In this document: positions 17,912-27,419 of the stretch, in pieces
How positions within the stretch are numbered: position 1 is the first letter of the stretch
Layout: each line of letters starts with the position of its first letter
Assembly: GCF_020731145.1 (NCBI RefSeq)
Contig: NZ_JAJFZN010000001.1
Location: forward strand, 558,001-622,000
DNA: 64,000 bases
Source of the DNA: Sneathiella sp. HT1-7
GTDB taxonomy: Bacteria > Pseudomonadota > Alphaproteobacteria > Sneathiellales > Sneathiellaceae
Reading direction: 5' to 3'
The notes under the pieces: model-generated
Database searches by the model: none
Told to the model about the DNA's origin: nothing
The model's input: only the letters and a program-made list of their open reading frames with translations
Position numbers and translations under genes: made by a program

Positions 17912-18560
17912 AATGTGAGGGCGCTGGCATTCCCGGCAGGTTATCCGCGAGGATCGCACGGAAACTCGGGCGCGATTTTGCCCGCGCATACCATATCTTG
18001 GCTGAGGGATGCTGCTCCCATGGGACATCGCCGAGATAATCCACACTAGAGAGCTGCGCCGCTGCCGCGATGTCAGCTAGGCTGAATTGATCGCCCGCCA
18101 GCCAAGACCGCCGCTCCACTAAATAGGAAATATATTCTAGATGGTAGTGAATATTATGATGGCCTGCGCGGATGGCGGCCGTATTTGGTGTTCCCGATTT
18201 CGTTAACCGCTTCATGATCTTTTCTTCGACGAGATTATCGGTCACCTCACTAAAGAATTTCCGATCAAACCAGCCAATAAGGCGCCTTGTTTCTGCGCGA
18301 TCAAGTCGGTCTTCGGGTAGCAACCGGATATCTTCATAGGTTTCTTCTAGATACTCGCAAATTGCTTGGCTGTCGGCCAATGTGATCTCATTCTCATCGA
18401 TTAGCACCGGAACTTCCCCTGCGGGGTTTCTGGCCAGCAAGCCCGGGCGCCGTTCCCAAGGCTTTTCGATTTTCAGCTCAAACTTTAGCTCTTTTTCGGC
18501 AAGGGCGAGACGCACCTTGCGGCAAGCAGGAGATATCCAGAAATGATAGAGTGTACGCAT
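17892..18560 (-). CDS. Glutathione S-transferase family protein
   Basis: A 222-residue GST. The N-terminal thioredoxin-like domain has [11 protein letters not shown] (active-site region) and the cis-proline segment [26 protein letters not shown]; an all-helical C-terminal domain follows. It probably conjugates or reduces electrophiles with glutathione; the substrate is unknown. The gene order gst-queG with overlapping ends is common in alphaproteobacteria and does not by itself imply shared function. Confidence 0.87.
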   Translation of the reverse strand: MRTLYHFWISPACRKVRLALAEKELKFELKIEKPWERRPGLLARNPAGEVPVLIDENEITLADSQAICEYLEETYEDIRLLPEDRLDRAETRRLIGWFDRKFFSEVTDNLVEEKIMKRLTKSGTPNTAAIRAGHHNIHYHLEYISYLVERRSWLAGDQFSLADIAAAAQLSSVDYLGDVPWEQHPSAKIWYARAKSRPSFRAILADNLPGMPAPSHYADLDF

Positions 18561-18645
18561 GGGGCGACATTACCCCATGCGGAAGGAATGTAGAATAGGC
18601 TGAATGGACGATTTTGCGAAAAATTTGTATTAATCGGCATGTTGG

Positions 18646-18918
18646 TTAGTTAACAGGATAAATCCTGAGATTTTCACTCCGTTTCAAGAGCCGCGCACAT
18701 TCACGTCGAACACGGTCAAACATTTCTGCAATACGAATTTTCCCAAGTCCGTCAAGACGCGTGACCTGTTTAAGGGCCATTTCCGGCGCCTCTTCCCCAT
18801 AGATCAGAATGAAACGTCGTGCCGCCCATTTTACATATTCTGTGCTGATTATCGGATCCGCAAGTTTAGGCGGTAAAGTTCCCATATCATTCGTATCAAA
18901 GGCAGCTACATTTTCCAT
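18646..18918 (-). CDS. Small basic-helical protein of unknown function
   Basis: About 90 residues starting MENVAAFDTNDMG, with an AGGAGA ribosome site eight bases before the ATG at 18918; an upstream extension of the frame lacks such a site. The second half is helical and basic (RIAEMFDRVRRECARLLKR), perhaps a small DNA- or membrane-associated protein, but I do not recognise a family. It lies between the gltB terminator and gst on the same strand as gst. Confidence 0.6.
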   Translation of the reverse strand: MENVAAFDTNDMGTLPPKLADPIISTEYVKWAARRFILIYGEEAPEMALKQVTRLDGLGKIRIAEMFDRVRRECARLLKRSENLRIYPVN

Positions 18919-19071
18919 TTCTGTTTCTCCTGTGTGAACTTGCAACATTTTACTACCTGAAACAAAGCAAACACCGTGCCAGAACATCGCCGTTATCAAC
19001 CGCCATCAATTAGCGTAAATCTATAATTACGGCGGCAATTTCGCCTCTTTGCAGGGAAATTTCTACCCATT

Positions 19072-19103
19072 AAAAAAGCCGAGATAGCAGTATCTCGGCT
19101 TTT
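19072..19103 (-). terminator. Intrinsic terminator of gltB
   Basis: A 13-bp perfect stem, AAAAGCCGAGATA (19074-19086) with TATCTCGGCTTTT (19091-19103), and a GCAG loop. Read on the minus strand it ends in a run of six T (positions 19077-19072), 23 bases past the gltB stop codon. Confidence 0.85.
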
Positions 19104-19125
19104 CTATCATACGTAAATGACGCTT

Positions 19126-22100
19126 CTAGGCTCGCTGCTGAGCAATTTCATCAGAAATCGGATGCTCAAGCTTGTTCAGCATCTCCTTAGGGCAAACCTG
19201 GTAAAAGCGATCCCGCTCCCACCCCCAATCGGCAAGCAGCGCCTGAGCAAACTTGGAGTGAGTATTTTCGGCATGTTCCGCTATCATCTCTTTCAGAACG
19301 CCTTCCCAATAGCTGGACGCGAGTCGCTGATAGACAACGGATTCATCGTTAATATGAACAGGCAGGACGTCGTCGACATCATAAACAAACGCCATACCGC
19401 CGGTCATACCGGCGCCGAAGTTATCACCGACAGCGCCCAGAATTGCCACCATGCCACCCGTCATATACTCGCAGCCATTAGTGCCGCATCCTTCAACGAC
19501 TGAAGTAGCGCCAGAATTTCGAACCGCAAACCGCTCTCCTGCTTGACCGGCGGCATAAAGCTCGCCTGATGTCGCCCCATATAGAACCGTATTGCCGATG
19601 ATGGCGTTCTCGTTCCACTTGAGAGGGCTGGATGTAACAGGCCGAACCACAATTGTCCCGCCGGATAACCCCTTACCGCAGTAATCATTGGCATCCCCCA
19701 GTACTTCCAGCTTCAGGCCCTGAACCGCGAAGGCACCAAGAGACTGACCAGCTGAGCCGCGCAAGCGCACCGTAATATGACCGGGCTCAAGGCCGGTCAT
19801 TCCGAATTTTCGAACAATCCGGGACGACAGCTTGGTACCAATGGCCCGATGCGTATTGCGAATGCTGTAGGCAAGCTGCTTTTTCTCGCCGCCTTTGTTA
19901 AAGACACTCGCCGCGTCCATGATCATCTGCGCATCCAATGTTTCAGGAACAGGAACCGGTCCCTCATTGACGCAATATCTGGGGTTATTTCCTGCATCGG
20001 CTTCCGCCAATAACGGGTTCAGATCGAGATCATCAAGATGCGCCGAACCACGACTGACCTGAGAAAGCAGACCGCTCTGCCCGATAATCTCTTGCAGGGA
20101 TCGATAGCCAAGCTGGGCCAGAATCTCCCGCACCTCTTCCGCGAGGAAACTGAAGAGATTGACGACCTTATCCGCATTCCCTTCATATTTTTTACGCAAT
20201 TCCTCATCCTGCGTGCAGATACCGACTGGGCAGGTATTGGAATGACATTGCCGCACGAGAATACAGCCAAGCGCAACCAGCGCGCCTGTCCCAAGGCCAT
20301 ACTCTTCGCCCCCCATCATGGCGCTGATAACGATATCACGGCCGGTCTTCATCCCGCCATCGACCCGGAGCAACACCCCATGGCGAAGCTTATTCAGGGT
20401 CAACACCTGATTGACTTCGGGCAGGCCCATTTCCCAAGGGACACCCGCGTATTTAAGTGATGTCTGCGGGCTCGCCCCGGTCCCGCCAGAGTTTCCGGAA
20501 ATCATGATGACATCAGCTTTCGCCTTGGCGACGCCCGCAGCAACCGTTCCGATGCCAGCTTCCGCCACCAGCTTGACGCAAACCCGCGCCTCAGGATTGA
20601 TCTGTTTCAGGTCGTAAATAAGCTGCGCCAGATCCTCAATAGAATAGATATCATGATGTGGCGGCGGTGAAATCAGGGTCACTCCCGGCGTTGAGTTCCG
20701 CAGTTTCGCAATCATTTCCGACACCTTGAAGCCGGGAAGTTGCCCGCCTTCACCCGGCTTGGCGCCCTGTGCAATCTTAATCTCAATCTCTTCACAGTTA
20801 TTGAGATATTCCGCCGTTACGCCGAACCGGCCCGAAGCAATCTGCTTGATTGCAGAGCTGGGGTTGTCACCATTGGGGCGCGGCTTAAACCGGCTCACAT
20901 CTTCGCCTCCCTCGCCACTATCGGACTTGCCCCCAATCCGGTTCATGGCGATGGCTAAAGTCTCATGCGCCTCCTTACTGAGCGCGCCAAGGCTCATCGC
21001 GCCGGTTACGAACCGCTTGCGAATTTCCGTAATGCTTTCAACTTCGTCAATCGGGATCGGCTGACGCGGTGACTTGAAATCCAGCAAATCACGCAGGTTC
21101 ACCGGCGCCATCTTGCTCATTCCCTCGCTATACTTCTTATAGAGAGAATAGCTGTCCTTTTCGACGGCCGATTGCAGCAGATGGACCAATTCTCCATCGA
21201 AAGAATGCACCTCACCGGAAGCTCTGTAGCGGTACAATCCCCCAACAGGCAGGCTAATTACATCCTCGCGATAGGCTTTTTCATGCTGCTCAAGCACCTT
21301 ATGCTGGATACCAGGAAGACCGATGCCAGAAATCCGCGAGGGCATGCCCGGGAAAAATTCTGCGACCAGCGCACGCGACAGACCAACGGCCTCGAAATTA
21401 TAACCACCACGATAGGAACTGATCACCGAAATGCCCATTTTGGACATAACTTTCAACAAGCCCTGATCGACCGCCTCTTTCGCGCGCTGAAGGCAGGACT
21501 TGATATCAAGTCCCGGAAACAAACCTCGTTCATGGCGATCCATGATCGTTTCTTGCAACAGATAGGCGTTTACCGTTGTTGCGCCTACTCCAATGAGAAC
21601 GGCGAAATACTGAACATCCAGACATTCGCCTGAACGAATATTAATTGAAGTAAAAGTACGCAGCCCTTCGCTCACCAAATGCGTGTGAACCCCTGCCGCC
21701 GCCAAAATTGACGGAATAGGCGCACGTGTCGGCCCCGTATTCATATCGCTCAAGATCAAATGGGCGCAGCCGCCACGTACCGCGTTTTCCGCCTCAGCAC
21801 GGATATAGCGGAGCGCTTTGGTAAGGGCTTCCGGACCGTCCGTGACATCAAAGGTGCAGTCAATTTCCTGCGCGGTATCGCCCATATATTTTTGCATGGC
21901 GTCGAACTCACCATTCGTCAGAACCGGCGACTCAAGCGACAGGATTTCCGCCTGGCTCTTGTCCTCATCCAGAATGTTATTCAGATTGCCCAGCCGGGTC
22001 TTCAAGGTCATAACACGGCGTTCGCGCAGGCTGTCAATCGGCGGGTTTGTCACCTGACTGAAACGCTGCCGGAAATAATGATGCAAGCCCCGGTAATGCT

Positions 22101-23688
22101 TGGAGAGGACAGCAAGCGGCGTGTCATCCCCCATAGAGCCGATAGCCTCTTTTCCATCTTCGGCCATGGGCTGTACGATCAATTCCAGATCTTCCAGTGA
22201 CCAGCCGGAGCAAAGCTGCCGTTTACGGAGATCTTTACGGTCAAAATGATGTGGTTCGTCGGCGCCTTCAAGCCGGCTGCCAAGATCAACCGTATTTTCG
22301 ATCCATTTTTCGAAGGGCTGGGCGTTAGCCATCTTGTCCTTCAATTCGCGATCAAAAAAGAACCGGCCTTTCTTCAAATCCACGCCGATCATTTCGCCCG
22401 GGCCAACCCGGCCCTTGCGCACGATTTTGGATTCATTGACAGGCACCATGCCCGTCTCCGACCCCACCAGCAATAGATTGTCGCCGGTAATTGTATAGCG
22501 AAGCGGGCGCAGGCCATTCCGATCCAATCCGGCGATGACCCAACGACCGTCAGTCGCACAGACGGCGGCAGGACCATCCCATGGTTCCATAACCGAATTA
22601 CAATAGGCATAAAGGGCTTTATGCTTTGCTGGCATATTTTCCTTGTTACCCCAGCTTTCCGGGATCAGGAGTGTTTTCGCCATTGGCGCGCTACGTCCGG
22701 CGCGGACAAGCACTTCAAACACGGCATCAAGGGCCGAGCTGTCTGAACTACCCGCCTGTACAATGGGTTTTACGTCATCTGATTTATCGCCGAAGGTGTC
22801 AGACACCATCCGGATCTCATGGCTTTTCATCCAGTTGACATTGCCCCGTATGGTGTTGATTTCACCATTGTGGGCAAGCATCCGGAAAGGCTGCGCCAGG
22901 TTCCAGGTTGGGAAGGTGTTAGTCGAATAACGCTGATGATAGATCGCGAAGGTCGAAACGAACCGCTCGTCAAGCAGGTCAGGGTAAAAGCTCGACAACT
23001 GTTCGGCTAGAAACATTCCCTTATAGATAATCGACCGGCAGGACAGTGTGCAAATATAAAAGCCACTGATATGCGCCGCCAGTACTTTCTTTTCGATCCT
23101 GCGACGGATGATATAAAGGTCGCGTTCGAACTCGTCATCATCGACGCCACGCGTATTGGCGATCATGATCTGCTCGATCTCGGGGCGTGTCGCATTGGCC
23201 TTTTCACCAATAATGCTCGCGTCCACCGGCACCTGCCGCCAGCCATAGATATAATAGCCAAATGCAAGAATTTCACTCTCAACGATTGTCCGGCATGTCT
23301 CCTGCGCCTCGAAATTCGTTTTAGGCAGGAACACCATCCCAACAGCCAGCTTTCCGTCGATCGGCTCATGACCGGTCCGCATAATATGCTCTTTGAAGAA
23401 ATCCTGCGGAATTTGAACGTGAATGCCACAGCCGTCGCCGGTCTTCCCATCGGCATCAACTGCCCCTCGGTGCCAGACAGCTTTCAGGGCATCGATCCCG
23501 GCCACAACGACAGCGCGCGAAGCCTTGCCATCAATCGCCGCGACGAGACCCACGCCGCAATTGTCTTTTTCCTCAGCCGGGTCGTAGAGTCCGTTAGCCT
23601 GTAAATGCGTTGCGTTTTCCGTCCAAGATTTAACGAATTCTTCGCCTGAGGAGAGATTGGCTTGTTGATTTTCAATTTGCTTTTTCAT
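19126..23688 (-). CDS. gltB: Glutamate synthase (NADPH) large subunit
   Basis: A 1520-residue GOGAT alpha subunit. The class II glutaminase domain starts at C44 in NCGVGLVA, so the mature protein would lose a 43-residue propeptide. The central and FMN-binding synthase domains follow, with the 3Fe-4S ligands in CHSNTCPVGIC and the C-terminal GXGXG beta-helix. It moves the amide nitrogen of glutamine to 2-oxoglutarate, completing the ammonia-assimilation cycle. gltD lies 16 bases upstream on the same strand, so the order is gltD-gltB, and a strong terminator follows. Confidence 0.96.
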   Translation of the reverse strand: MKKQIENQQANLSSGEEFVKSWTENATHLQANGLYDPAEEKDNCGVGLVAAIDGKASRAVVVAGIDALKAVWHRGAVDADGKTGDGCGIHVQIPQDFFKEHIMRTGHEPIDGKLAVGMVFLPKTNFEAQETCRTIVESEILAFGYYIYGWRQVPVDASIIGEKANATRPEIEQIMIANTRGVDDDEFERDLYIIRRRIEKKVLAAHISGFYICTLSCRSIIYKGMFLAEQLSSFYPDLLDERFVSTFAIYHQRYSTNTFPTWNLAQPFRMLAHNGEINTIRGNVNWMKSHEIRMVSDTFGDKSDDVKPIVQAGSSDSSALDAVFEVLVRAGRSAPMAKTLLIPESWGNKENMPAKHKALYAYCNSVMEPWDGPAAVCATDGRWVIAGLDRNGLRPLRYTITGDNLLLVGSETGMVPVNESKIVRKGRVGPGEMIGVDLKKGRFFFDRELKDKMANAQPFEKWIENTVDLGSRLEGADEPHHFDRKDLRKRQLCSGWSLEDLELIVQPMAEDGKEAIGSMGDDTPLAVLSKHYRGLHHYFRQRFSQVTNPPIDSLRERRVMTLKTRLGNLNNILDEDKSQAEILSLESPVLTNGEFDAMQKYMGDTAQEIDCTFDVTDGPEALTKALRYIRAEAENAVRGGCAHLILSDMNTGPTRAPIPSILAAAGVHTHLVSEGLRTFTSINIRSGECLDVQYFAVLIGVGATTVNAYLLQETIMDRHERGLFPGLDIKSCLQRAKEAVDQGLLKVMSKMGISVISSYRGGYNFEAVGLSRALVAEFFPGMPSRISGIGLPGIQHKVLEQHEKAYREDVISLPVGGLYRYRASGEVHSFDGELVHLLQSAVEKDSYSLYKKYSEGMSKMAPVNLRDLLDFKSPRQPIPIDEVESITEIRKRFVTGAMSLGALSKEAHETLAIAMNRIGGKSDSGEGGEDVSRFKPRPNGDNPSSAIKQIASGRFGVTAEYLNNCEEIEIKIAQGAKPGEGGQLPGFKVSEMIAKLRNSTPGVTLISPPPHHDIYSIEDLAQLIYDLKQINPEARVCVKLVAEAGIGTVAAGVAKAKADVIMISGNSGGTGASPQTSLKYAGVPWEMGLPEVNQVLTLNKLRHGVLLRVDGGMKTGRDIVISAMMGGEEYGLGTGALVALGCILVRQCHSNTCPVGICTQDEELRKKYEGNADKVVNLFSFLAEEVREILAQLGYRSLQEIIGQSGLLSQVSRGSAHLDDLDLNPLLAEADAGNNPRYCVNEGPVPVPETLDAQMIMDAASVFNKGGEKKQLAYSIRNTHRAIGTKLSSRIVRKFGMTGLEPGHITVRLRGSAGQSLGAFAVQGLKLEVLGDANDYCGKGLSGGTIVVRPVTSSPLKWNENAIIGNTVLYGATSGELYAAGQAGERFAVRNSGATSVVEGCGTNGCEYMTGGMVAILGAVGDNFGAGMTGGMAFVYDVDDVLPVHINDESVVYQRLASSYWEGVLKEMIAEHAENTHSKFAQALLADWGWERDRFYQVCPKEMLNKLEHPISDEIAQQRA

Positions 23689-23704
23689 TTTTCATCCCAC
23701 TCCG

Positions 23705-25147
23705 CTACGAAGCCAGCACTGTTTGTTCATTCATCTGTTTATGGGTCAGGAACCGATGGACAGACTGCGCGGCATCGCGCCCGTCACGAATAGCCCAGAC
23801 CACCAGGGACGCCCCGCGGACAATATCACCTACGGCAAATACCCCTTCCAGATTGGTCATTCCCGTTTTGAAGTTGACCGAAACAGTGCCCCAGTTGGAA
23901 ACTTCAAGACCCGGCTCGTCAAACAGTTGAGGAATATCCTCTGCATCAAAGCCAAGCGCCTTGATCGCCAGATCGCACGGAATGTCATATTCCGATCCCT
24001 CAATTTCGACCGGCACCTGTCGGCCAGTGGAATCGGCAATGCCCAAATGCATCTCGATTGCCTTGACACCGTTTACTTGCCCATCGCCAAGAAAGGCCTT
24101 CGGCGCGGAGAGCCAGACAAATTCAACACCCTCCTCTTCCGCGTTCAAAACCTCACGGAGTGAGCCCGGCATATTCTTGCGGTCCCGGCGATAAAGGCAT
24201 TTAACAGATTTCGCTCCCTGCCGGATAGCTGTCCGGACGCAGTCCATCGCCGTATCACCACCGCCAATAACAACAACATTCTTACCCGAAGCATTCAGTG
24301 TTCCATCCTCAAAAGCCGGGACGTCATCGCCGAGGCCTTTCCGGTTCGACGCCGTCAGATATTCCAGCGCCGGCACAATTCCGCCAAGACCACTTCCTGG
24401 TACCGCTATGTCCCGAGATTTATAAACACCGGTCGCAATAACGATCGAGTCATGTTTCGCCCGAAGATCGGCAAGCGTTGCATCGCGACCTATTTCGAAA
24501 TTCAGATGGAAGGTTACTCCGCTGTCGCTCAGCAACTTGGCTCGCTTCTCAACCACATCCTTTTCCAGCTTAAAGCTTGGGATACCATAGATCATGAGGC
24601 CGCCGACGCGATCATAACGATCATAGACATGAACCTGATAGCCTCTCTTGCGCAGTTCGTCCGCTGCTGCTAAGCCACCCGGACCTGCGCCGATAACACC
24701 AACGGACTGTTCGCGCTCGACACTTGGAACAGTCGGCTTGACCCAACCTTTTTCCCAGGCAGTGTCCGTAATATACTTTTCAACGGCTCCGATTGTGACC
24801 GATTCAAAGCCCTTCTCAATGACACAGGAACCTTCGCAAAGCCTGTCCTGCGGGCAGATGCGACCACAGATTTCCGGGAAATTGTTTGTGGACTGGCTAA
24901 CTTCATACGCCTCTTCCAGGCGACCTGCCGCCGTCATCATCAACCAGTCCGGAATATTATTCTGGACGGGACAATGAACCTGACAATAGGGGATACCGCA
25001 TTGCGAACAACGGCTTGACTGCTCCGTGGCCCGGTCACTATCAAACTCGTCATAAATTTCGTCGAAATCCTGGCGGCGCGTCTCTGCGGTGCGCTTGGAT
25101 GGCATTTTCTTATCCAGAGAGACAAACTTTAGCATTTTTTCAGTCAT
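23705..25147 (-). CDS. gltD: Glutamate synthase (NADPH) small subunit
   Basis: A 480-residue GOGAT beta subunit. Its N-terminus holds the cysteine-rich 4Fe-4S ligands (CSQCGIPYCQVHCP and CGRICPQDRLCEGSC), followed by an FAD motif (GAGPGGLAAADELRKRG) and an NADPH motif (VVIGGGDTAMDCVRTA). It passes electrons from NADPH to the GltB flavin and iron-sulfur centre. The gene is first in the gltDB unit; a 9-bp hairpin sits 13 bases before its ATG, with GGGA as the ribosome site between them. Confidence 0.95.
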   Translation of the reverse strand: MTEKMLKFVSLDKKMPSKRTAETRRQDFDEIYDEFDSDRATEQSSRCSQCGIPYCQVHCPVQNNIPDWLMMTAAGRLEEAYEVSQSTNNFPEICGRICPQDRLCEGSCVIEKGFESVTIGAVEKYITDTAWEKGWVKPTVPSVEREQSVGVIGAGPGGLAAADELRKRGYQVHVYDRYDRVGGLMIYGIPSFKLEKDVVEKRAKLLSDSGVTFHLNFEIGRDATLADLRAKHDSIVIATGVYKSRDIAVPGSGLGGIVPALEYLTASNRKGLGDDVPAFEDGTLNASGKNVVVIGGGDTAMDCVRTAIRQGAKSVKCLYRRDRKNMPGSLREVLNAEEEGVEFVWLSAPKAFLGDGQVNGVKAIEMHLGIADSTGRQVPVEIEGSEYDIPCDLAIKALGFDAEDIPQLFDEPGLEVSNWGTVSVNFKTGMTNLEGVFAVGDIVRGASLVVWAIRDGRDAAQSVHRFLTHKQMNEQTVLAS

Positions 25148-25160
25148 CAGGCATTCCCAT

Positions 25161-25186
25161 CCCGAACCTCAATATAAAGGCTCGGG
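25161..25186 (-). promoter_or_regulatory. Leader hairpin directly upstream of gltD
   Basis: CCCGAACCT (25161-25169) and AGGCTCGGG (25178-25186) form a 9-bp stem with one G-U pair and an 8-base loop. On the mRNA it ends 13 bases before the gltD start codon, where it could affect ribosome access. No T-run follows, so it is not an intrinsic terminator. Confidence 0.4.
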
Positions 25187-25447
25187 TAAAAACAGTCATA
25201 TTGATCAAATTACAAATTAAGACATAGCAGCGAGCGGGCGGGTCATTCTTGAATGTCCCCTCAAGAAGCGCGAAGCCGCGAAAATCTCTCAGTTATTGAT
25301 TTGAATAACCTAATTGCTCGCAAAATACCAGCAAAAAAATCATTATATGTCAGCACTACTGACGTATAATTCGTTCATTTTTGCAGCTTACCGTTTTAGG
25401 GTCGCAATTTTTCCATAATTTCCCAAATACATAAGTCCGATACGGAC
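25187..25447. other. Long non-coding gap between NDUFA9-like gene and gltD
   Basis: No credible gene lies here. An AT-rich part carries TATAAT on the minus strand (25347-25342) and on the plus strand (25370-25365 region), separated by the dyad GTCAG-N5-CTGAC (25349-25363). The minus-strand copy could be a gltD -10 element, but no good -35 partner is present. I see no sigma-54 match. Confidence 0.35.
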
Positions 25448-26401
25448 CTATTGTGCGGCAATGGAATTCAGGCCGCCGCCCCGACGATAGCGTCGCAGAT
25501 ATTCCGGCACCACTGCATCAATCGTGTTTGGTTGAATCCCGATATCCTCAAGATTCGGGAAATTGCCACTCGCCACATTATCTTCCTGCAGCATCTTGAC
25601 CTGATCCGAAGTCAATTGCGGCCGCCCTGGTGCAAGGGCCATAAAACCCGCCATAACTGACATAATGGCTGAGGGTACCGGCAACAGTACACATTTACGC
25701 CCCGTAAATTCGAGAACCTTCTCCATAAGTTCCTTGAAGCTATAAACATCCGGACCTGTCAGTTCCCAGATTTTTCCCTGCTGCGACGGCGTTTCAATGA
25801 TCCTGACGATTGCATCCGCGAGATCCTCCACCCAGATCGGCTGCATCTTCGTCTTACCGCCATCCGCCAACGGAAAGACCGGTGCCAAAGACAAAATAGT
25901 TGCAAAGCGGTTAAAAAAATCGTCATCACAACCAAACACGACCGACGGACGGAGAATGGTCGCGCCCGGAAATTCCTTGGCTGCCAGTTCTTCCCCAACG
26001 GCCTTACTACGCGCATAGGCCGCCTCATGATCTTTTCGGGCGCCAAGCGCAGACATATGAATAAGCTGCGTCGCACCTGCCGCCTTTGCCGCAGCAGCAA
26101 TGCGCTCTGCCGCATCGACGTGAAGTCGCCCAAAATTCTGCGCGCCCTTCTCATAAAGTACGCCAACAAGATTAATCACGATGTCCGCGCCCGCGACCGC
26201 CCGATCGACAGACCGCTGATCCCGGACATTCGTTTTGACTCCGGCGATCTGGCCAACGACGCCCTGCGTCATCAATTGGGCCGCGCTTTCCGGGTCACGC
26301 ACAGCGAGGCGGACTTGATACCCCTTCGCTGCCAGACGACCAACCAGATGCCGGCCGATAAAGCCGGACCCGCCGAAAATGGTAATCAAATGACCCGACA
26401 T
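25448..26401 (-). CDS. NDUFA9-like complex I-associated NAD(P)-binding protein
   Basis: A 317-residue atypical short-chain epimerase-like protein of the NDUFA9 family. The N-terminal motif FGGSGFIGRHLVGRLA binds the nucleotide; the usual catalytic YxxxK pattern is degenerate (YARSKAVGE). Alphaproteobacterial members are related to the mitochondrial complex I accessory subunit that holds NADPH. There is no nuo gene in the window, so a direct tie to complex I is by homology only. The gene lies upstream of gltD on the same strand with 300 bases between. Confidence 0.82.
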   Translation of the reverse strand: MSGHLITIFGGSGFIGRHLVGRLAAKGYQVRLAVRDPESAAQLMTQGVVGQIAGVKTNVRDQRSVDRAVAGADIVINLVGVLYEKGAQNFGRLHVDAAERIAAAAKAAGATQLIHMSALGARKDHEAAYARSKAVGEELAAKEFPGATILRPSVVFGCDDDFFNRFATILSLAPVFPLADGGKTKMQPIWVEDLADAIVRIIETPSQQGKIWELTGPDVYSFKELMEKVLEFTGRKCVLLPVPSAIMSVMAGFMALAPGRPQLTSDQVKMLQEDNVASGNFPNLEDIGIQPNTIDAVVPEYLRRYRRGGGLNSIAAQ

Positions 26402-26534
26402 TCCCTAGTTCCTCTACTTACGGCGAGGTCTTGCACCCACCCGAAATACCTCAGTTAATGCCAATATCTACCCGTTTAGCTCTGCAACGCCAAGGGCAAA
26501 CCGTAAATTTCTTCAATTCTTTTGACGAAGTTTG

Positions 26535-26561
26535 TTGACATACGGCCATGCGCTTTATATC
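26535..26561 (+). promoter_or_regulatory. Promoter of tRNA-Leu
   Basis: A consensus TTGACA (26535-26540) is followed after 15 bases by TATATC (26556-26561); with a 17-base spacer the -10 would be TATCAG. Transcription would begin about 10 bases before the tRNA. Confidence 0.55.
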
Positions 26562-26578
26562 AGAGGCGACGATAAGTT

Positions 26579-26665
26579 GCCCAGGTGGCGGAATTGGTAG
26601 ACGCGCTAGCTTCAGGTGCTAGTTTCTGTATGGAAGTGGAAGTTCGAGTCTTCTCCTGGGCACCA
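26579..26665 (+). tRNA. tRNA-Leu (anticodon CAG)
   Basis: An 87-base class II tRNA. Acceptor arms GCCCAGG (26579-26585) and CCTGGGC pair, the CCA end is encoded (to 26665), and D-arm, long variable arm and TTCGAGTC T-loop are in place. The anticodon CAG is at 26613-26615 in the loop TTCAGGT. It reads CUG leucine codons. Confidence 0.96.
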
Positions 26666-26733
26666 ATGCTTTAGCATATATTTACGGTTATGCCCCATCC
26701 TTCTCGCTGCACTAGCCGTTACCGGAGGATGAA

Positions 26734-27348
26734 ATGGCAATTTTTCTACATCATGGCGACCTTCCTGACGATGTCGATCTCGGACCGTCCATTGCAGTGG
26801 ACAGTGAGACAATGGGACTTCTCCCGCATCGTGACAGGCTTTGTCTTGTTCAGCTTTCGTCCGGCGATGGGAACGCACATCTCGTCAAGTTCAATGGGCA
26901 AAGCTATGATGCACCAAATCTCGTCCGGCAGCTTAGTGATCCGGAACGGCTCAAAATTTTCCATTTCGGCCGGTTCGATATTGCCGTGTTGGAACATTAT
27001 CTCAATGTGACCTGCGCGCCAGTTTACTGCACAAAAATCGCCTCCCGCCTGATCAGGACCTACACCGATCGGCATGGGCTGAAGAACCTCTGTCAGGAGG
27101 TTCTTGGCATTGATATCTCAAAGCAACAGCAATCTTCCGACTGGGGCGCGGATGAGCTTAGCGATGCGCAAATGGAATATGCCGCATCCGATGTTCTCTA
27201 TCTGCATCAGCTGAAAGAACGCCTTGATGAAATGCTAATACGCGAAGGGCGAGCGGTGATTGCAGCGCAATGTTTCAAATTTTTGCCAACGCGTGCACAA
27301 CTCGATCTTGCAGGATGGCCAGACACAGACATCTTCGCACATAGTTAG
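26734..27348 (+). CDS. Ribonuclease D family 3'-5' exonuclease
   Basis: A 204-residue DEDDy exonuclease. The acidic motifs are AVDSETMG (Exo I), FHFGRFDIAVL (Exo II) and YAASDVLYLHQL (Exo III). It lacks the HRDC domains of long RNase D, so it is the short alphaproteobacterial type. It likely trims 3' ends of tRNA or other stable RNA, and it lies just after a tRNA gene. A GGAGGATGA Shine-Dalgarno immediately precedes ATG 26734. Confidence 0.88.
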   Translation: MAIFLHHGDLPDDVDLGPSIAVDSETMGLLPHRDRLCLVQLSSGDGNAHLVKFNGQSYDAPNLVRQLSDPERLKIFHFGRFDIAVLEHYLNVTCAPVYCTKIASRLIRTYTDRHGLKNLCQEVLGIDISKQQQSSDWGADELSDAQMEYAASDVLYLHQLKERLDEMLIREGRAVIAAQCFKFLPTRAQLDLAGWPDTDIFAHS

Positions 27349-27419
27349 GGTATAGTGGCAAAGCGCTATTAACCTTGTTAAGAAGGCACAATTTTCTTAT
27401 ATATTGGTGAAGTTCAGCG

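Noticed and set aside
17423-18049. 208-codon plus-strand frame opposite queG and gst
   Set aside because: Opposite to two well-recognised genes and without protein-like features.
23071-23604. 177-codon plus-strand frame opposite gltB
   Set aside because: Shadow frame over the conserved glutaminase domain; several similar frames occur all along gltB.
26612-26878. Minus-strand frame overlapping tRNA-Leu and RNase D start
   Set aside because: Covers the tRNA and the start of a clear gene; no protein family.
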